The translations under genes were made by a program, and so were the position numbers. 64,000 nucleotides of DNA from the NCBI GenBank assembly GCA_950295325.1, contig OX485804.1, forward strand, positions 15,378,001 through 15,442,000, given 5' to 3'. Shown in pieces: positions 31,038 through 43,461 of the stretch (positions within the stretch are counted from its first letter, which is position 1; each line of letters starts with the position of its first letter). The notes beneath the pieces were generated by a model. The model was not told where the DNA came from, made no database searches, and worked only from the letters and a program-made list of their open reading frames with translations. This DNA comes from Polytrichum commune (Eukaryota > Streptophyta > Polytrichopsida > Polytrichales > Polytrichaceae).

Positions 31038-32201
31038 CTACAATGGACCGTCCAGTCGCGCCTCCAAAGGAAAGCCTTGCAATCCTTTTCGCTCAAAACT
31101 CCCTATGTAAGGGCATCGCGGCAACCATCGCCAAATTTTGGTCAGTGAATTAAACTCCAAGATCTCATCAGCACTCTCTCGGATGGTGATTAGTATCAAG
31201 TCTCCGTGCCCAATGCAAGTGAAGGCAGAGTCGCAAGAGACTCTAATGAAGTCATCGTACAAACTCTGGGGCATTCTTTCCAACTCCACCCAGACATTAT
31301 TCGGCGTCTGCAATCCCCAGATGCGAATACTTTTGGGGACGTTGAGCTTATTCTTCTCTACAGCAGCTACGAGAAGTAGGCGATCTCTGCAGACAACAAG
31401 GTTCGGTGTCCTTAAGAACCGCCGCATTGGCGCTTGAATCTTACTCCACGCACCTTCGTCGATTTGGTATGCTAGCAAACTGAAAGGACTAAAGGTCATA
31501 CTGTAAAGGAAACCATGGAGGAACACGGATTTTCCTGATTCAAGGTTACAGAGGCGAGGTAAAGCGCCCGTCATTTGCCAACCTCTGAATCTCGAATCAT
31601 AAACTTCTGTTGTGAGGTTCTTCACAGCAAACGGCGAGATCATGTCATCTCCAGCAACCATCACTTTGTACTCGTTAGTTTGATTGTTGACAACGAAGCC
31701 CACCGTTGGCACAAAGCGTTCCTTGAGCGTTGGAGGCAGCCCTACCCAGGCCTTTGTGAACGGGTTGCAAATGTACAAAGTTTTGTATCCAGCAACCTCC
31801 GATATGCAACAGAAAACGCCACCGGCAGTTGCCACCACCTGGTGTTTAGGAGGGAGAAAAGAAAGAGGAAGCTTTATCCACTCTCTGTCCAAAGGATTGT
31901 AAAGAAATCCTTCTGTAGAGATTCCTCCAACTCTGAACATCAAGAACCACAACCGAGGAATTTGGAGTTGCGAGCATATATGCAGGAATCTGTGCGTGTA
32001 GATGAGGTAATTCCACCGTTTGCATACACACCGAAGCCGAAAGAAACTCGCAAGTGGTAGAAATGCCAATATCCTTTCCAGTATTTGCTCTGGGAGCTGA
32101 CTCCAAAGCCTCGGATTTAACTGCTCTTCTCGCTCATCATAGTACTGAAAATCCTGAAAGTCTAACTCTGAGGTTTGCAGAAGCGCTAAAGCATCCTCCA
32201 T
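31038..32201 (-). CDS. F-box/kelch-type protein (LCR/At5g15710-like)
   Basis: 387 aa, single exon, ATG at 32201. The N-terminal F-box (about 32-72: LWSQLPEQILERILAFLPL..FFRLRCVCKRWN) would bind SKP1 in an SCF ubiquitin ligase. The rest is an F-box-associated/kelch-like beta-propeller (for example FLYNPLDREWIKLPL, YICNPFTKAWVGLPP, TEVYDSRFRGWQ, SIRIWGLQ..NNVWVELERMP, ILEFNSLTKIWRWLP) expected to recruit substrates. The pattern matches the LEAF CURLING RESPONSIVENESS (FBX6), At5g15710 and UFO group. At 31268-31287 (minus) the coding sequence for LERMP resembles the miR394 target of LCR with four mismatches. A TATATA lies at about 32335-32340, some 135 bp upstream. Which ortholog group it belongs to needs a tree. 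Confidence 0.85.
   Translation of the reverse strand: MEDALALLQTSELDFQDFQYYDEREEQLNPRLWSQLPEQILERILAFLPLASFFRLRCVCKRWNYLIYTHRFLHICSQLQIPRLWFLMFRVGGISTEGFLYNPLDREWIKLPLSFLPPKHQVVATAGGVFCCISEVAGYKTLYICNPFTKAWVGLPPTLKERFVPTVGFVVNNQTNEYKVMVAGDDMISPFAVKNLTTEVYDSRFRGWQMTGALPRLCNLESGKSVFLHGFLYSMTFSPFSLLAYQIDEGAWSKIQAPMRRFLRTPNLVVCRDRLLLVAAVEKNKLNVPKSIRIWGLQTPNNVWVELERMPQSLYDDFIRVSCDSAFTCIGHGDLILITIRESADEILEFNSLTKIWRWLPRCPYIGSFERKGLQGFPLEARLDGPL
31268..31287 (-). promoter_or_regulatory. miR394-like site in F-box coding sequence (decayed or ancestral)
   Basis: On the coding strand 16 of 20 positions match the complement of conserved miR394. The AGAATGCC core is retained. Mismatches face miRNA positions 1, 2, 11 and 16; the one at 11 lies beside the slicing site, so cleavage is doubtful. 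The match may simply reflect conserved LERMP codons. Confidence 0.3.
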
Positions 32202-35200
32202 GGATATGATAGCAAGCCGAACGTCGATGGCGATCTGATAACACTAATATTGATATTTACAGTATTTCTTAATCTTGATAAACTGATGAACTGATAACCT
32301 ACGAAGCTTTCCAAACATGAAAGGGATGCTGCAATATATATTGGAGCTTTATTTCTGGTGTTTCAGGAAGCTGATGTCTTTCTGAGCACATGATCTGTGA
32401 TCGATGTTTGACAGGATCGGATAAGGATAGCCATACATGTACATGTCTTCCCAGGTCTGTTGACCTTGACTCTTCATTGCTCGATCGATCTCCGGGCGTG
32501 TCTAATCTCTTCCACTTCTGTTTCTCGCCATATTCTCTTACCTTCTATTCTTCAACTCTCCTGAGGTCTCTTTAGCCGTTCCTGCTGTGTACCGGAGCTC
32601 CGAGCAAGAGTGGAGTTCTCTCGGTTCCTCTAGACTCCGGTGAAGAACTTGTGTCGATCGGTTTACTGTGGTTAATTTCTGACAAAATTTCTGACTGTAA
32701 TCTCTCTGTCCGTCGACTGCAGTAGACGGCTGCTTCTGCTTGTACTTCAACCTCTCGAATTGACAGAAACTCAGTCTGTCGGTCTCCACAAGTAAACAAA
32801 ACCCTCGGTTCATCCTTTCTTCTCCAGACGCTCAAATTTGGAACTGCAATCGCAAGGTTCCAGAAGGAAAATGAAATCAGTCGTGTGCCTTTTCAACTAG
32901 ATGTCTCGAAATGCATTTGTCAACCGCTAAGAGAATGATGATGACACTACTGGAGCACTTCCTATTTCCATTACTTTAGTTATTTTTACTGACAAGTCTG
33001 TCAAATGTATTGGAATCGTCTCATGTAAGGTCATCATCAACCACGATCTGCAAGGAAAAGCTAGAATATCTTGCCAGAAACATCGCTAGCTCATGCAACA
33101 CTTAGGTAAAAGTTTAGGTCGCTCAAGCATAAGCCACCTCCGTCACCCGTTGCGTTTCCGGTGCAATATCTGTGCATCCTATATATATACTGAACTCTAG
33201 AAGAGCGTGATCACCGTTTCTTTGTGGTTCAGCAAACAGAGAGTTATAATATGGATAGACTGAATTTTCCTCTGGAGGACTTTGTAAGACTTCTAGCCGC
33301 CTGTTTTCGATGTAATCTTGTTTGTGCAGGGAGATCGATTGCGACAATCTACATACTGCGATTACTGTAATTTTCTCACGGGGCTTTATTTATTATCGAA
33401 GTAATTAACCACCAGCCTAAGCTTGCAAAATTCCGTATTAAGCAGCTGCTGCAGCTCCAATCACAAAGCTTATGTGGACGAAGTGGTGCATCCAATTAAT
33501 CATTCTCAAGAACATTACTTGCTCCATATAAGCTATGCACTTTGGAATATCACTAATGCAGCTCACCAAGCTCGTCCTCAGGACTGTCTTATAACACCCT
33601 ACAAGGCACGCAAACTTCGATAATGATATCACAGTGATGCAGTAATTCTCTATGTCGAGACTCACCTCAGCCTAAGCCAAAAGCCAGCAGATCTGTTAGT
33701 GGATAAATAGTGACTCGATCGAAGCTCTGTTAACCTTTGTACTACGGTAGCCGGGTGAACGTATTCTAAGGATGTGCTCATGCAAAAGTCTATTGTTAAT
33801 TATTAGATGTATCGATCTCGGATCTGAGAAACAATGAAAGCCCCTTGAAAACTCTTTCCTACATGAAAACTCTATTTGAAGGTTGTAGGTAAGATGAAAA
33901 TGGCGTCGACAATAGTATAATATTGTCGGTTTCCCTTAACACTAGTGTACTCTACCAAGGCAAGAAGCAAGATGACTCACGAGCTAGCTTTAATTTTCTA
34001 GGTACAATATAAGTTATCACAATCTGACTTGCAACGCGGAGCCTTGCAAAGAGAGATCTGATAACGCTTGAGCACTATCGAGACCTTCTTGGTTCACAAA
34101 CAGGCTTCAATTTCACCACCAGGCCGTGCGTGCAGGTATCTCGATCCGACAGCTTTGGACCGAAGAATCTGCGCATGGACCATAAGATTGACAAAGCTAA
34201 AATAAGTCTTCTGATGACTTACTTACACAGAAACAACAAATGCGATAGTGATCCGCTAGCTAGGGCCTTTGCAGCTGGAGTCGAACCTCACTTCTCTTCG
34301 CCAACGTCACCTGTCTTTCTTGAATGATCAAGGGAACGGGAAGGGAACCAGTAGCGCTGCCGTAAACGAGCTCAAATAGCCCCCGAATCCTTACCAGCTC
34401 ACAATGATCATCGCACACCACAGCTGTGCATCCGTAACCACGTTGCCGAGGGAGGCAGTAAAAAGTGAACTACTACCTGCCCTCACATACCTGAAATGGA
34501 AGCCGCTGTACCTCCAAGTTCCTACTCCACACCAGGATGCCACGAAATTAGCTTTCACCAAGTGATTCCGCGTGCCTGTGAGCAGAGGGTTTTGAGAGAT
34601 TTGAAAGAGGAGAAAGAGAGAAAAGAAAGTGAGAGTCTGAGGAAGACAGAGACAGAGAGAGAGATGCTTTTGGCCTATCTAATGAAATGTCACCAAGTAG
34701 GCACTCAATTTTTACTTTATCCTGTATGTGAGGTCTGTAATTCCATCACTCCAGCGTGCTTGATTAGTTCCCAGCTGCATTTACTCGTGTCACTCGAGCG
34801 CCATCGAGTTCACCGTCGTGGACGAGGCTGCCAATTAGGTGAGCCCTAGTAAACTCGAGAAGAGCTTTTACATGCGCTAACGTAAGTGGCCGTGATTTAA
34901 TGGACACCTTTTAGCTCTGCGCCCACATAATATGAAGCACTTGATAAGTGCGTAATGAGATGATTAGCCAATCTAAGTTGAGGATGCAGTCGTGTTAGGA
35001 GGTCATAAGAATGTCTTATTCTTGCCTATCAAAATGGTCGTATAGGTCCTTGAGTCTCAATAATTGTGTCGACTATTGAAGTGTTGTCGAATTCAAATTG
35101 TTTCATGTCATAATGTGTCTTTTTGGTGTCTGTTCTTAGATCCATATCTAATCACACAGCACTCAAATGCATACTAGGTGATCAATTGAATGTAAGAAGT

Positions 35201-36059
35201 ATTTAGATTAGGTCCGCCTATCTTATAGCTTGTATGACTAATTTGGCCATTCTGAAAAGAAATGGAATGGGACCTAGGTACTAGGTCATATGTTACATCC
35301 AACCATATTATGAATTGTACAAGGTTGTCAACATGGCACATGTATTACATTGCATGAGTGGGGAGAGCTCACTCACTTCCTCTAAAAATGAGTATCCTAG
35401 ATGGCTTTGTTTTGACTCTAAAAGTACAAGATGCATAATATTGCTTTGATCCTAGCTTCAATCTCAATTGGATGGAAGATAGGAAGTAGGATTTGGTAGG
35501 TTTGTAAAATGAACAAGTCTCTCAGTAGGTTGAGTAAGTATTTGAAGTAAGGAACATGTTGTCAAGTTGTCGAAGATTTGTCAAAAGTCTAGGTTTGAAC
35601 TAGAAATTTGCTAGATGTCCATACAGGAGCTCATGCCCCGATCACACCAAACTTTCTGTCCGGTTCTAGTAGTAATTTTGTTGAGGATTATGTTGAAAAA
35701 TAGATGTTGACTCACCACTTTTCACATTATTAGATCCAGAGGTGATGACGGATGGTGCCAGAAATGACTAGTGTGATGAACCCCTCAACCTACAATGTTC
35801 TCTTTCAAATGCAAAGACAACATTGTTAAGCATTCATTGGGACATTGACCATGGCATGATGGAATCAACTTGTGAACATATCAAAATCCACCTCAAATCA
35901 CGATGTTAGGTTATTCCATTTTGAATCCTCTTACTACATGTTAGGTTTTTAATGGATGTTGATGGGAAATTGCATTGGAAATGATTGTCTCATGCCTCCA
36001 CAGCAAGCCACCACCTGGTCCATCTAGAAGGAGGGTGAGAAAGGATTGGGTTGTGCATA
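32202..36059. other. F-box upstream region and gene-free DNA
   Basis: 32330-32345 holds a TATA-like element for the F-box gene, and 32400-32830 is CT-rich and GC-elevated like a leader or promoter. From 32.8 to 36.0 kb no gene was recognised. A plus-strand frame at 34496-34849 has a Lys/Glu/Arg-rich stretch but no family and is not called. Confidence 0.4.
35670..35800 (+). repeat. Dispersed repeat, copy 1
   Basis: Matches about 40752-40872 at GTTG.GGATTATGTT..AAATAGATGTTG..CCACC..TTTTCACA.TAT and GGCGGATGGTGC.AGAA. Both are non-coding and divergent, probably remnants of one interspersed element; ends undefined. Confidence 0.5.
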
Positions 36060-36062
36060 TGA

Positions 36063-36561
36063 GGGCCACTTCACACACGAGACTGAGAGCCCGTGACCAT
36101 TACACTTCAAGCACTCTCCTTGCTGGAAAAGGTGGAGCCGGTCCAAGTTCGCTTCACACTACGCTTGAGGGACCAATGGAGTATGTGAATGCAAGATGGA
36201 TGTAAAGTCTACATGGATTCCTACATGGCATCAATTGGGTCATGTTTCATGGTCACTTGGACTATTTTTAAAAACCACCTCTTGGAGGTAGGCATAACAC
36301 AAAACCGGGAGACCATGGCACTCCGAATGCTTACAACCGTTGATTTATTCTATTTTATCATGTGTGAGGACCCGCGAGAATAGAAATTCATTGAAAGAGC
36401 ATTTGGTTGAGGGACCAGTCACATATGACTTCACACTACACTTGAGGGTGTGTGACCACACTACATGATTTTGGAGGTGTGTTGGGACGGCCTTTCGACA
36501 CTTTCTTTTGGGCTCTCACAATTTCATGGTCACAACTCTTGGCTCGTGTGTAAAGTGGCCA
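36063..36561. mobile_element. PIF/Harbinger-type MITE, family 3, copy a
   Basis: 499 bp with terminal repeats GGGCCACTTCACACACGAG and a TGA duplication (36060-36062 and 36562-36564). It is closely similar end to end to the copy at 42492-43001 but more diverged (for example ACATGATTTTGGAGG where copy b has ACATGATGATGTTGGAGG). Non-coding. Confidence 0.8.
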
Positions 36562-36564
36562 TGA

Positions 36565-39500
36565 GCATACCTCTTAACCATCCATGTTATAAACTTGCCT
36601 TGGACCCCTATGAGTTTGTGGTTTATACATTCCAAACAAGTCATGGGGGTGCACCTTTCACTAAAAACCAAGGATCATGTGCATTTGCAACATACTCTAA
36701 AAATCCCCTATATTCAAGTTTTTGTAAAATCAATAATTTGCATACAATTTCAATGATAAACATACAAGTAACAATATGAATCCATACAAATATTTACATT
36801 CATATACAATCGTTAACTTAAGTATACAAATATACTTATGAATAACAATCAACTCCTATCATATGTAAAATATAAAACCCTAGCATTCATCATAAAGTTG
36901 TTGAAGACTTTCATCTTTTAGATGTAACTCATAAGCATCTAAGTCTACAATATATGTCATAGAAGCTAATGCAATTATTGTTTCAAAATGGCAATAAGAA
37001 CATAAAGAGTTTGTCATCAAATGAAGAGTATGATCGTAACTTCACTTGTTGTTGGCCTTTTTAATACCAACATAAACCAATCTCTATGTTTGATGGACAG
37101 TCCATCAAGTCAATTGGATCCCACTACTCCGCCCAATGATTGCCAAATTTCCTATGCATCTTATAAACCCTCCTAGTAAACCACACCTTAATTGGAGTTG
37201 ATGTTTTTGGTTTACCATTTTGACAATTTGAGCTTCGGGTGTGTTCTTGTCTTGACTCTCCTTGCTTGCATCTTGTAGTGGGCTTGTAGTTTTGATAGCA
37301 ATCATGATTCAAAATATCTTGAAGAAAAAATAGCTACTTGACCCATATTACTCCACTTGTTAAGTAGTCTCTACTATGCAGGCTTCCATGATAGTTACAT
37401 CTTAATTCAAAGACAAGACAAGCATACTACTCTCTATTTAAAACCATGAATTCAATTGTTGGAAAAAAAACGTTTATAAACACATTTTGTTGCTTTCATT
37501 ATCAAATACACAAACCACTAATGTGACAAGCACCCAAAAGGAGATAGGGGCAATATAAAACACACAAAACAAATGAGTAAAGGAGGAGTTTTGAGCACCT
37601 TCATAATTTCAATGGATTTTTTGTTGGTCTTTGTGACAAGACCTAAGTTCTAAGTCATCTAATGCCTGCAATCACTACTTGCATCAACCACATGCATCTC
37701 CTTTGATTAGCCTTCATGAAGAAGCACGTCATGTTTCCTCTTGCAACTTGAGCAAGAAGTGGCCTTGTTCTCAACTCAATGACTCCTCCCAAAACCCTAA
37801 TACTACCTCTTCCATACATGCATGGATGAGATAAGGAAATGACCAAATTGTTCATCCTTGTTTCATCCAATATTGAATACTTATCCCATAAAGTATAGTG
37901 ACACTACCATATAAGTACAAATGTTGTGTATTTTCTAAAAATCCTTCATACATGTACATAATTACGAGTTATAATTTGTGTAGCGTATGTATATGTAGTA
38001 TGGTAAAGTAATTCAAATCTATATCCCTATTATGCACTCACTTATACTCTTACGTGTTATGAAAGGTGCACCCCCTGGGCAAACATGTACCATTCAAATA
38101 ACTTGATATTTAATTTGAAGCTAATTCCAATGTCAAATTATCGTCAAAAGCAACTCCCGACCTACATAATGTTTCAAAAGCATTTTTGTTGGATGAATGA
38201 GTGATACGCCTAGGAAGAGTTACTTAATATTAAGTTGTGGGGGTGAAGGAAATCAACATGTAGCGAGCAACATCAATTTAGGGCTAAGCTTAGTTCACAC
38301 GAGTCCCAAGTATGATATGGATGCCTACAAGGCAACATCTTTTTGGAGGTGAGGCTTGGGACTTGTGTTGAGAGTTGGATCGAGCTCTCACCACAAGTCC
38401 CGCAAATATTTTTTGCATCAAATAATCCGACTTTAATGGTAATTGACCATATATTAATGTTTTCTTGAGGCTCAAAATGTGGGACTTACTAACATGAGTG
38501 GGACTTGGGACCCCATGTCAGCCAACCCTTAGATCACAAACTGCCATATAAACTCATGGTTGTTGGTAAGTAATATAAGGCTAAGTGAGCTTTTAGAACT
38601 TGGGGGTGGCTTTAGATAAGCTTTTATTGGAATTGACTTAACCATCCAATCCTCTACATAACATTACTAAGAGGTGGGGCCTTGTTCTCATTTCTAATAT
38701 TGGATACAACCTCCATGCTCTACAATGTTTAAGTTATAGCCATTGTTGATATCTCTATGTTGAAGCTCTAGCCTATCATGGGACTTAGTATTCTATTCTT
38801 GAATCTCATTGTTTGATTAATGAGCCCACAAAACAAGCTCAGCTTGCTACATGATATTATGTAATCTCCATTTAACTCATTGTCATGATGATGACTAATG
38901 TTCACCTATCCTACACAATGAAAACCTAATGAAGAGGCAAGCAAATCTTGAGACATGCTTGCCAACTTTGCTAAAAACGATTATAATGTGAAAGCAACTC
39001 CAAAACAATACTTCTTAGAAATATTTTTAGTAGCCAAGTTCTAAAGATGGTGGCTTTTGCAAGTGCTACAGATAGTTGCCATCTCAAAGTATAGGCTCAA
39101 GAGCTCCTTCGGAGGATGACTAACCCATGCCTCAAGGCAAGAGCAAATAATAAAACAACTTATAAATCAAACTCAACTATGTTATGGCTAATAAAGGCAC
39201 ATAGGAAGACTCATACGTACACTATGCAAAGGAACTCGCCAAGGCCAACAACTAAAGTGGATGCGAAGACCCAACTTGGGCATTTTGGCCTAGAAATTAG
39301 TAAACCCAATCTCAGGGGTTTGGAGAATGCTTGAAAACAATCGCCAGTGTTTCACCTGCCCAATTGTCCAACACGTGCCATGCTAGAAAAATCTCGTACA
39401 CAAGACAATTGATTGAAATGATACATTTCTTGACATTAGATTGGTCATATGCAATGCCCAACTTTAGAGAGAGAGAGAGAGAAAAGAACTAGTTCAATTT

Positions 39501-39569
39501 GAATAATTCAAGATACAAAATTGAAAGAGTTAATGCCGCTTGGGTTATGACCCCGAATGCATTTGGGAT
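36565..39569. other. Gene-free intergenic DNA
   Basis: Nothing secure. A minus-strand segment (about 37100-37312) has somewhat protein-like composition but no family. A GA microsatellite lies at about 39467-39482. Confidence 0.4.
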
Positions 39570-39572
39570 TTA

Positions 39573-40153
39573 GGGCCGGTTCACACTATGGCTGTCGAAG
39601 TCGAGAGGCCGTGGGATTGAGTGGCCAAACTTTGTTGAGAGTCCAAAGAAATGAGCTGAAAATAGTCAATAAAATATAGTAAGTGGAGCCTTTGGCCAGG
39701 CATAGTGTGAAGCCTCCAAAGGCTAAGCCCAAAAAGTCCTAGCCTTTGGCCATGAACTCCCACAGCCTCTGGACTTCGACTGTGAAGCCTCCAAAGGCCA
39801 AGCCCAAAGTCCAAACCCAAAGGAGCATCCCACTTTATCCCTTGCTCAAAATAACCCCTCCAATCTAATGGTCAAGATCTTGTCAATGATGGATATTTTA
39901 ATGAAAAAAAAGTTCAGCCTCTCAACGGAAGTTTGGGTCGAGCATTTTGCTTCACCCAAACTTTGCTCGAGAGGCCGAACTCTTGGCGCCATAACTTCCT
40001 AAAAGTGCTGCCACCTAGGCTCTTTTGGAGGCGACGTCCTTTGGACTTCGGCCTCTAGTGTGAAGGCCGAGAGGACGGACTTTGGACATTTCTGCATTTT
40101 CATTGGTCCAAACGCTTCTCCTCTCGAAGTTTGGCCATAGTGCGAACCGGCCC
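39573..40153. mobile_element. PIF/Harbinger-type MITE, family 4
   Basis: 581 bp with terminal repeats GGGCCGGTTC(A/G)CACTATGGC and a TTA duplication (39570-39572 and 40154-40156). Internally it has multiple repeats of TGAAGCCTCCAAAGGC and TTCGGCCTCT-type words in both orientations, giving strong self-complementarity. Non-coding. Confidence 0.82.
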
Positions 40154-40156
40154 TTA

Positions 40157-41295
40157 AGCCATGGGCCCCCAACAAAAACCCTAGCATCTTATGTCAAGCA
40201 TCATATGAAAATACAGCCTCCCACAAAGTGGATATTACATTGAAGGGTGGTTATACATACATGGTACCACTGCACAAGAACTTAGAATGGGAAATTATCA
40301 AAATCAAATACCAAATCAAAATAATCAATGTAGAACTACTGTCAAGATTTTTATTTTTTATTCTTTTTTCAGAATTTTCAGAATTCTTTTTTCCTCTCTC
40401 ACTTACTTGAGGTACTGACCATATACGTATGCATGTAAGTCATGCCGGGAAGCTAATTAAGTTGATGAGAAACACGAGTACCTACAAACAATGATCGTAC
40501 GGAGCCGAGTGAGGAACATTTACTACTGCCAACTCCATGAAATCATTAGTACTTACCAGGGTACTAATGACTCCATCTGGAGGAGTTAGTAACCCTCTCA
40601 TTATCATTCTTACAATGCTTTTTCACCAGCCGAGGCAAGACTTAAGTAAAGCTAACTCATGAGCACAATACCTTAGAATCATTTCATAGTTTCATTCACA
40701 TCAACATTCTTTAATAGCATGCCCACACTTACTAGTATCATGGGCCACCCGTGAAATTGTTGGGGATTATATGTTCATAAATAGATGTTGGCCCACCAAT
40801 TTTCACACTATCACAGCCGGGGATGCCGGCGGATGGTGCTAGAACTAGCCAGTGCAATCAGCCCTTCAGCAAGTGCTTGAAAGCGAGTTCCGTTACATCT
40901 AGTGGCCATCACTGGCCAAGAGGTCCCTGTTGGTTGGAGGCGTCCACTTGCCCCCGACACTAGTAAGCATGGGCATGCCATAGGCTAACTCAAAACAACC
41001 TCAAGGGTTTGAACTTTGCACAATTGTTAGGAAGTTGGGTACTTAGGGTGGGTTTACAGAGAGGTCTAGACTCCGAGACAAGAGGAACTTTGAAATCGAG
41101 CAATCCTATTGATCAAGAGCAAATGTTGGAACCCAATGAGTTTATAGTAGGGTTCGAGTCCAATTCGAACAAATGAAGTGGTACTAATGTGGCCTCAATT
41201 TTTATGTCAAATCTTATTTGTCCCAACAGGTATTCATGTTCTAACTACCTACCAAGGGGAAGGGTAGATTGTGGGAGGGAAGATGCAAACACCAG
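40157..41295. other. Gene-free DNA with repeat remnant
   Basis: About 40752-40872 is the second copy of the 35.7 kb repeat. The remainder has no recognised feature. Confidence 0.4.
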
Positions 41296-41296
41296 T

Positions 41297-41626
41297 CACT
41301 ACACAAAATATGATATTTAGTGTTTGATACATTGAATACGAATGCATACACTAAATATCAATAACCCTATGAAAGTAAGTAACATTAAATGTAAACTCAA
41401 ACACTAAATATCAACTATGGTAATATGTGAAAGTTGCATGTTTGAATTTAGTGTTAATAAGGATATGGAAAAAAAGATATAATAAGGGAGGTGGCAGTAG
41501 GAAAAGTAGCGGCACATTTATGTCTAACACTAATTGTCAAAGAATTGAAAATTAGTGTTGAACATGATAAGGTGGTAACAACACTAAATGTAATCAAAAA
41601 CTAAATATCATATTTTGTATAGTGTA
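41297..41626. mobile_element. CACTA-like MITE
   Basis: 330 bp with inverted termini CACTA(C/T)ACAAAATATGATATTTAGT. The interior repeats the theme TAGTGTT / AACACTAA several times. No coding sequence. Flanking triplets (AGT left, TAG right) do not match, so the duplication has decayed or the borders are off. A diverged right half is present at about 48275-48413. Confidence 0.6.
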
Positions 41627-42488
41627 GAGCTCAATGATTGTTTTTAAAGGAAAAACAACCCATAAATTGGGGTCAAAGAGCCCAAATTAAGCTCTCAAAA
41701 ACTGAATTTAAATTGGGGTAAATCAATAACCACCATGTAAGGAGCATCTTTTAACTATTCACCCCCTTGACAAGTGTTGTGAAACCAGACCCGCTCCTCG
41801 TACTTTAAGGATCCAATCTTGAGCCCCAAAACAACATCCATCCATGCGTGTTTTGGACCCATACCCTAATGGAAACCCGCCCCTTCTATCTGCCAACAAA
41901 TCATGTTTGGACACGTGGCTTACCACACGATGAATTACATCCATAAAATTTTCCGGTGAAACTCCAACGCAACACTCCCGAGTTCCCCCATTACTAAGGT
42001 AAAAATATCATACCTCATTAATCACCCTCTACCCGTGCACTAGACCGCCGACATAATGGTGAAGTGCCATTTCTAAAACCAATCATGGTTCGGCGGCAAC
42101 TTCACTGCGTGTACGTTGAGTGTAGCCAATGAGAGTCAAGTGTTAATGTACTCATGAGGCAACCGATTCAGGCGATGCTCTATATGAAAATGCGGATTAC
42201 CGAGTTCAATGTAGGAAGAATCTAGTGAACAAGTAAGGGATCGGACAACTCTCCACTTTGAAAAATTGTAGCATCATTTTGTTTGTTTATATAGGGCAAG
42301 AAAATATGACACAACTTGCATTCTTCACGAATCCTTGTCGTCTATCGTGGGAAATCATCCATCTCATGATTGTCAGACCGCATCTTCAATGCATGCGAAC
42401 GAATCACCTTATTTTCACGGGTTATGGTATTTCAACCTCAACAACACATGACATGTCCTTTGTTAGCAAGTGGAGCATCATCGTAATC
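41627..42488. other. Gene-free intergenic DNA
   Basis: No feature recognised. Confidence 0.4.
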
Positions 42489-42491
42489 TTA

Positions 42492-43001
42492 GGGCCACTT
42501 CACACACGAGACTGAGAGCCCGTGACCATCACACTCCAAGCACTCTCATTGGTGGAAAAGGCGGAGCCGGTCCAAGTTCGCTTCCCACTACGCTCAAGAG
42601 ACCAACGGAGTATGTGAATGCAAGACGGATGTAAAGTCTACATGGATTCCTACACGGCATCAAATGGATCACGTTTCATGGTCACTTGGACTGTTTTCAA
42701 ACACCACCTCTTGGAGGCAGGCCTAACACAAAACCGGGAGACCACGGCACTCCGAACGCTCACAACCGTTGGTTTACTCTATTTTATCACGTGTGAGGAC
42801 CCACATGGATACAAATTCATTGAAATAGCATTCGGTTGAGGGCCCGGTCACATATGACTTCACACTACACTTGAGGATCCGTGACCACACTACATGATGA
42901 TGTTGGAGGTGTGTTGGGACGATGGCCTTTGGACACTTTCTTTTCTTTTGGGCTCTCACAATGTCATGGTCACGGCTCGTGGCTCGTGTGTGAAGTGGCC
43001 C
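42492..43001. mobile_element. PIF/Harbinger-type MITE, family 3, copy b
   Basis: 510 bp, terminal repeats GGGCCACTTCACACACGAG with an exact TTA duplication (42489-42491 and 43002-43004). This is the better preserved of two copies (other at 36063-36561). Confidence 0.85.
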
Positions 43002-43081
43002 TTAGGTTGACTAAGGTGGGATACAGCAGTGATGATACACACACACCTTGAGTCATTGGTGATGATGGAGGAGTGGGACCT

Positions 43082-43122
43082 TGGCACACTGCATACCTTA
43101 CCTTACCTTACCTTACCTTACA
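43082..43122. repeat. (CTTAC)n microsatellite
   Basis: About five to six ACCTT units in a row (TACCTTACCTTACCTTACCTTAC-type), followed by unrelated sequence with short CAG and GCTGGG repeats (43150-43190). Confidence 0.8.
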
Positions 43123-43461
43123 TAATAAGGAGAGTGCAATCGGTGGATCCAGCAGCAGCAGCAGAGGCCTGGGCTGGGCTGGGGCTGGGGCCATGCATGC
43201 AGTCGTCTACAGAAGAGACAGGGAATGTGCATGCCACTAAGGTTATCATTTGTGAAGTTTGGTTACTAATTTTGTACGTATGTGTCATCGGCAGGCCCAT
43301 TGAATGCCTCCACCAACATCCCCTTTATTGTACTCACCCTCTACCATACCCCAACAGGGCCTCGATCGCCCGACACCCACCGCTGCCCACTTTATACTAT
43401 ACACTACTCGATCATCAACCACAATCTTTCAGGAGCTTTCACACTGAACGGATCATTTTGT

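Noticed and set aside
34496-34849. Plus-strand frame with a Lys/Glu/Arg-rich stretch
   Set aside because: No family, no splice or promoter support, and the composition follows a local GA-rich tract.
41150-41175. GGTTCGAGTCC, a Pol III B-box or tRNA T-loop look-alike
   Set aside because: No matching A box or cloverleaf upstream, so neither a tRNA gene nor a SINE is supported.
43140-43200. CAG/GCTGGG repeats as coding glutamine tract
   Set aside because: Very short, surrounded by stops, and adjacent to a microsatellite.
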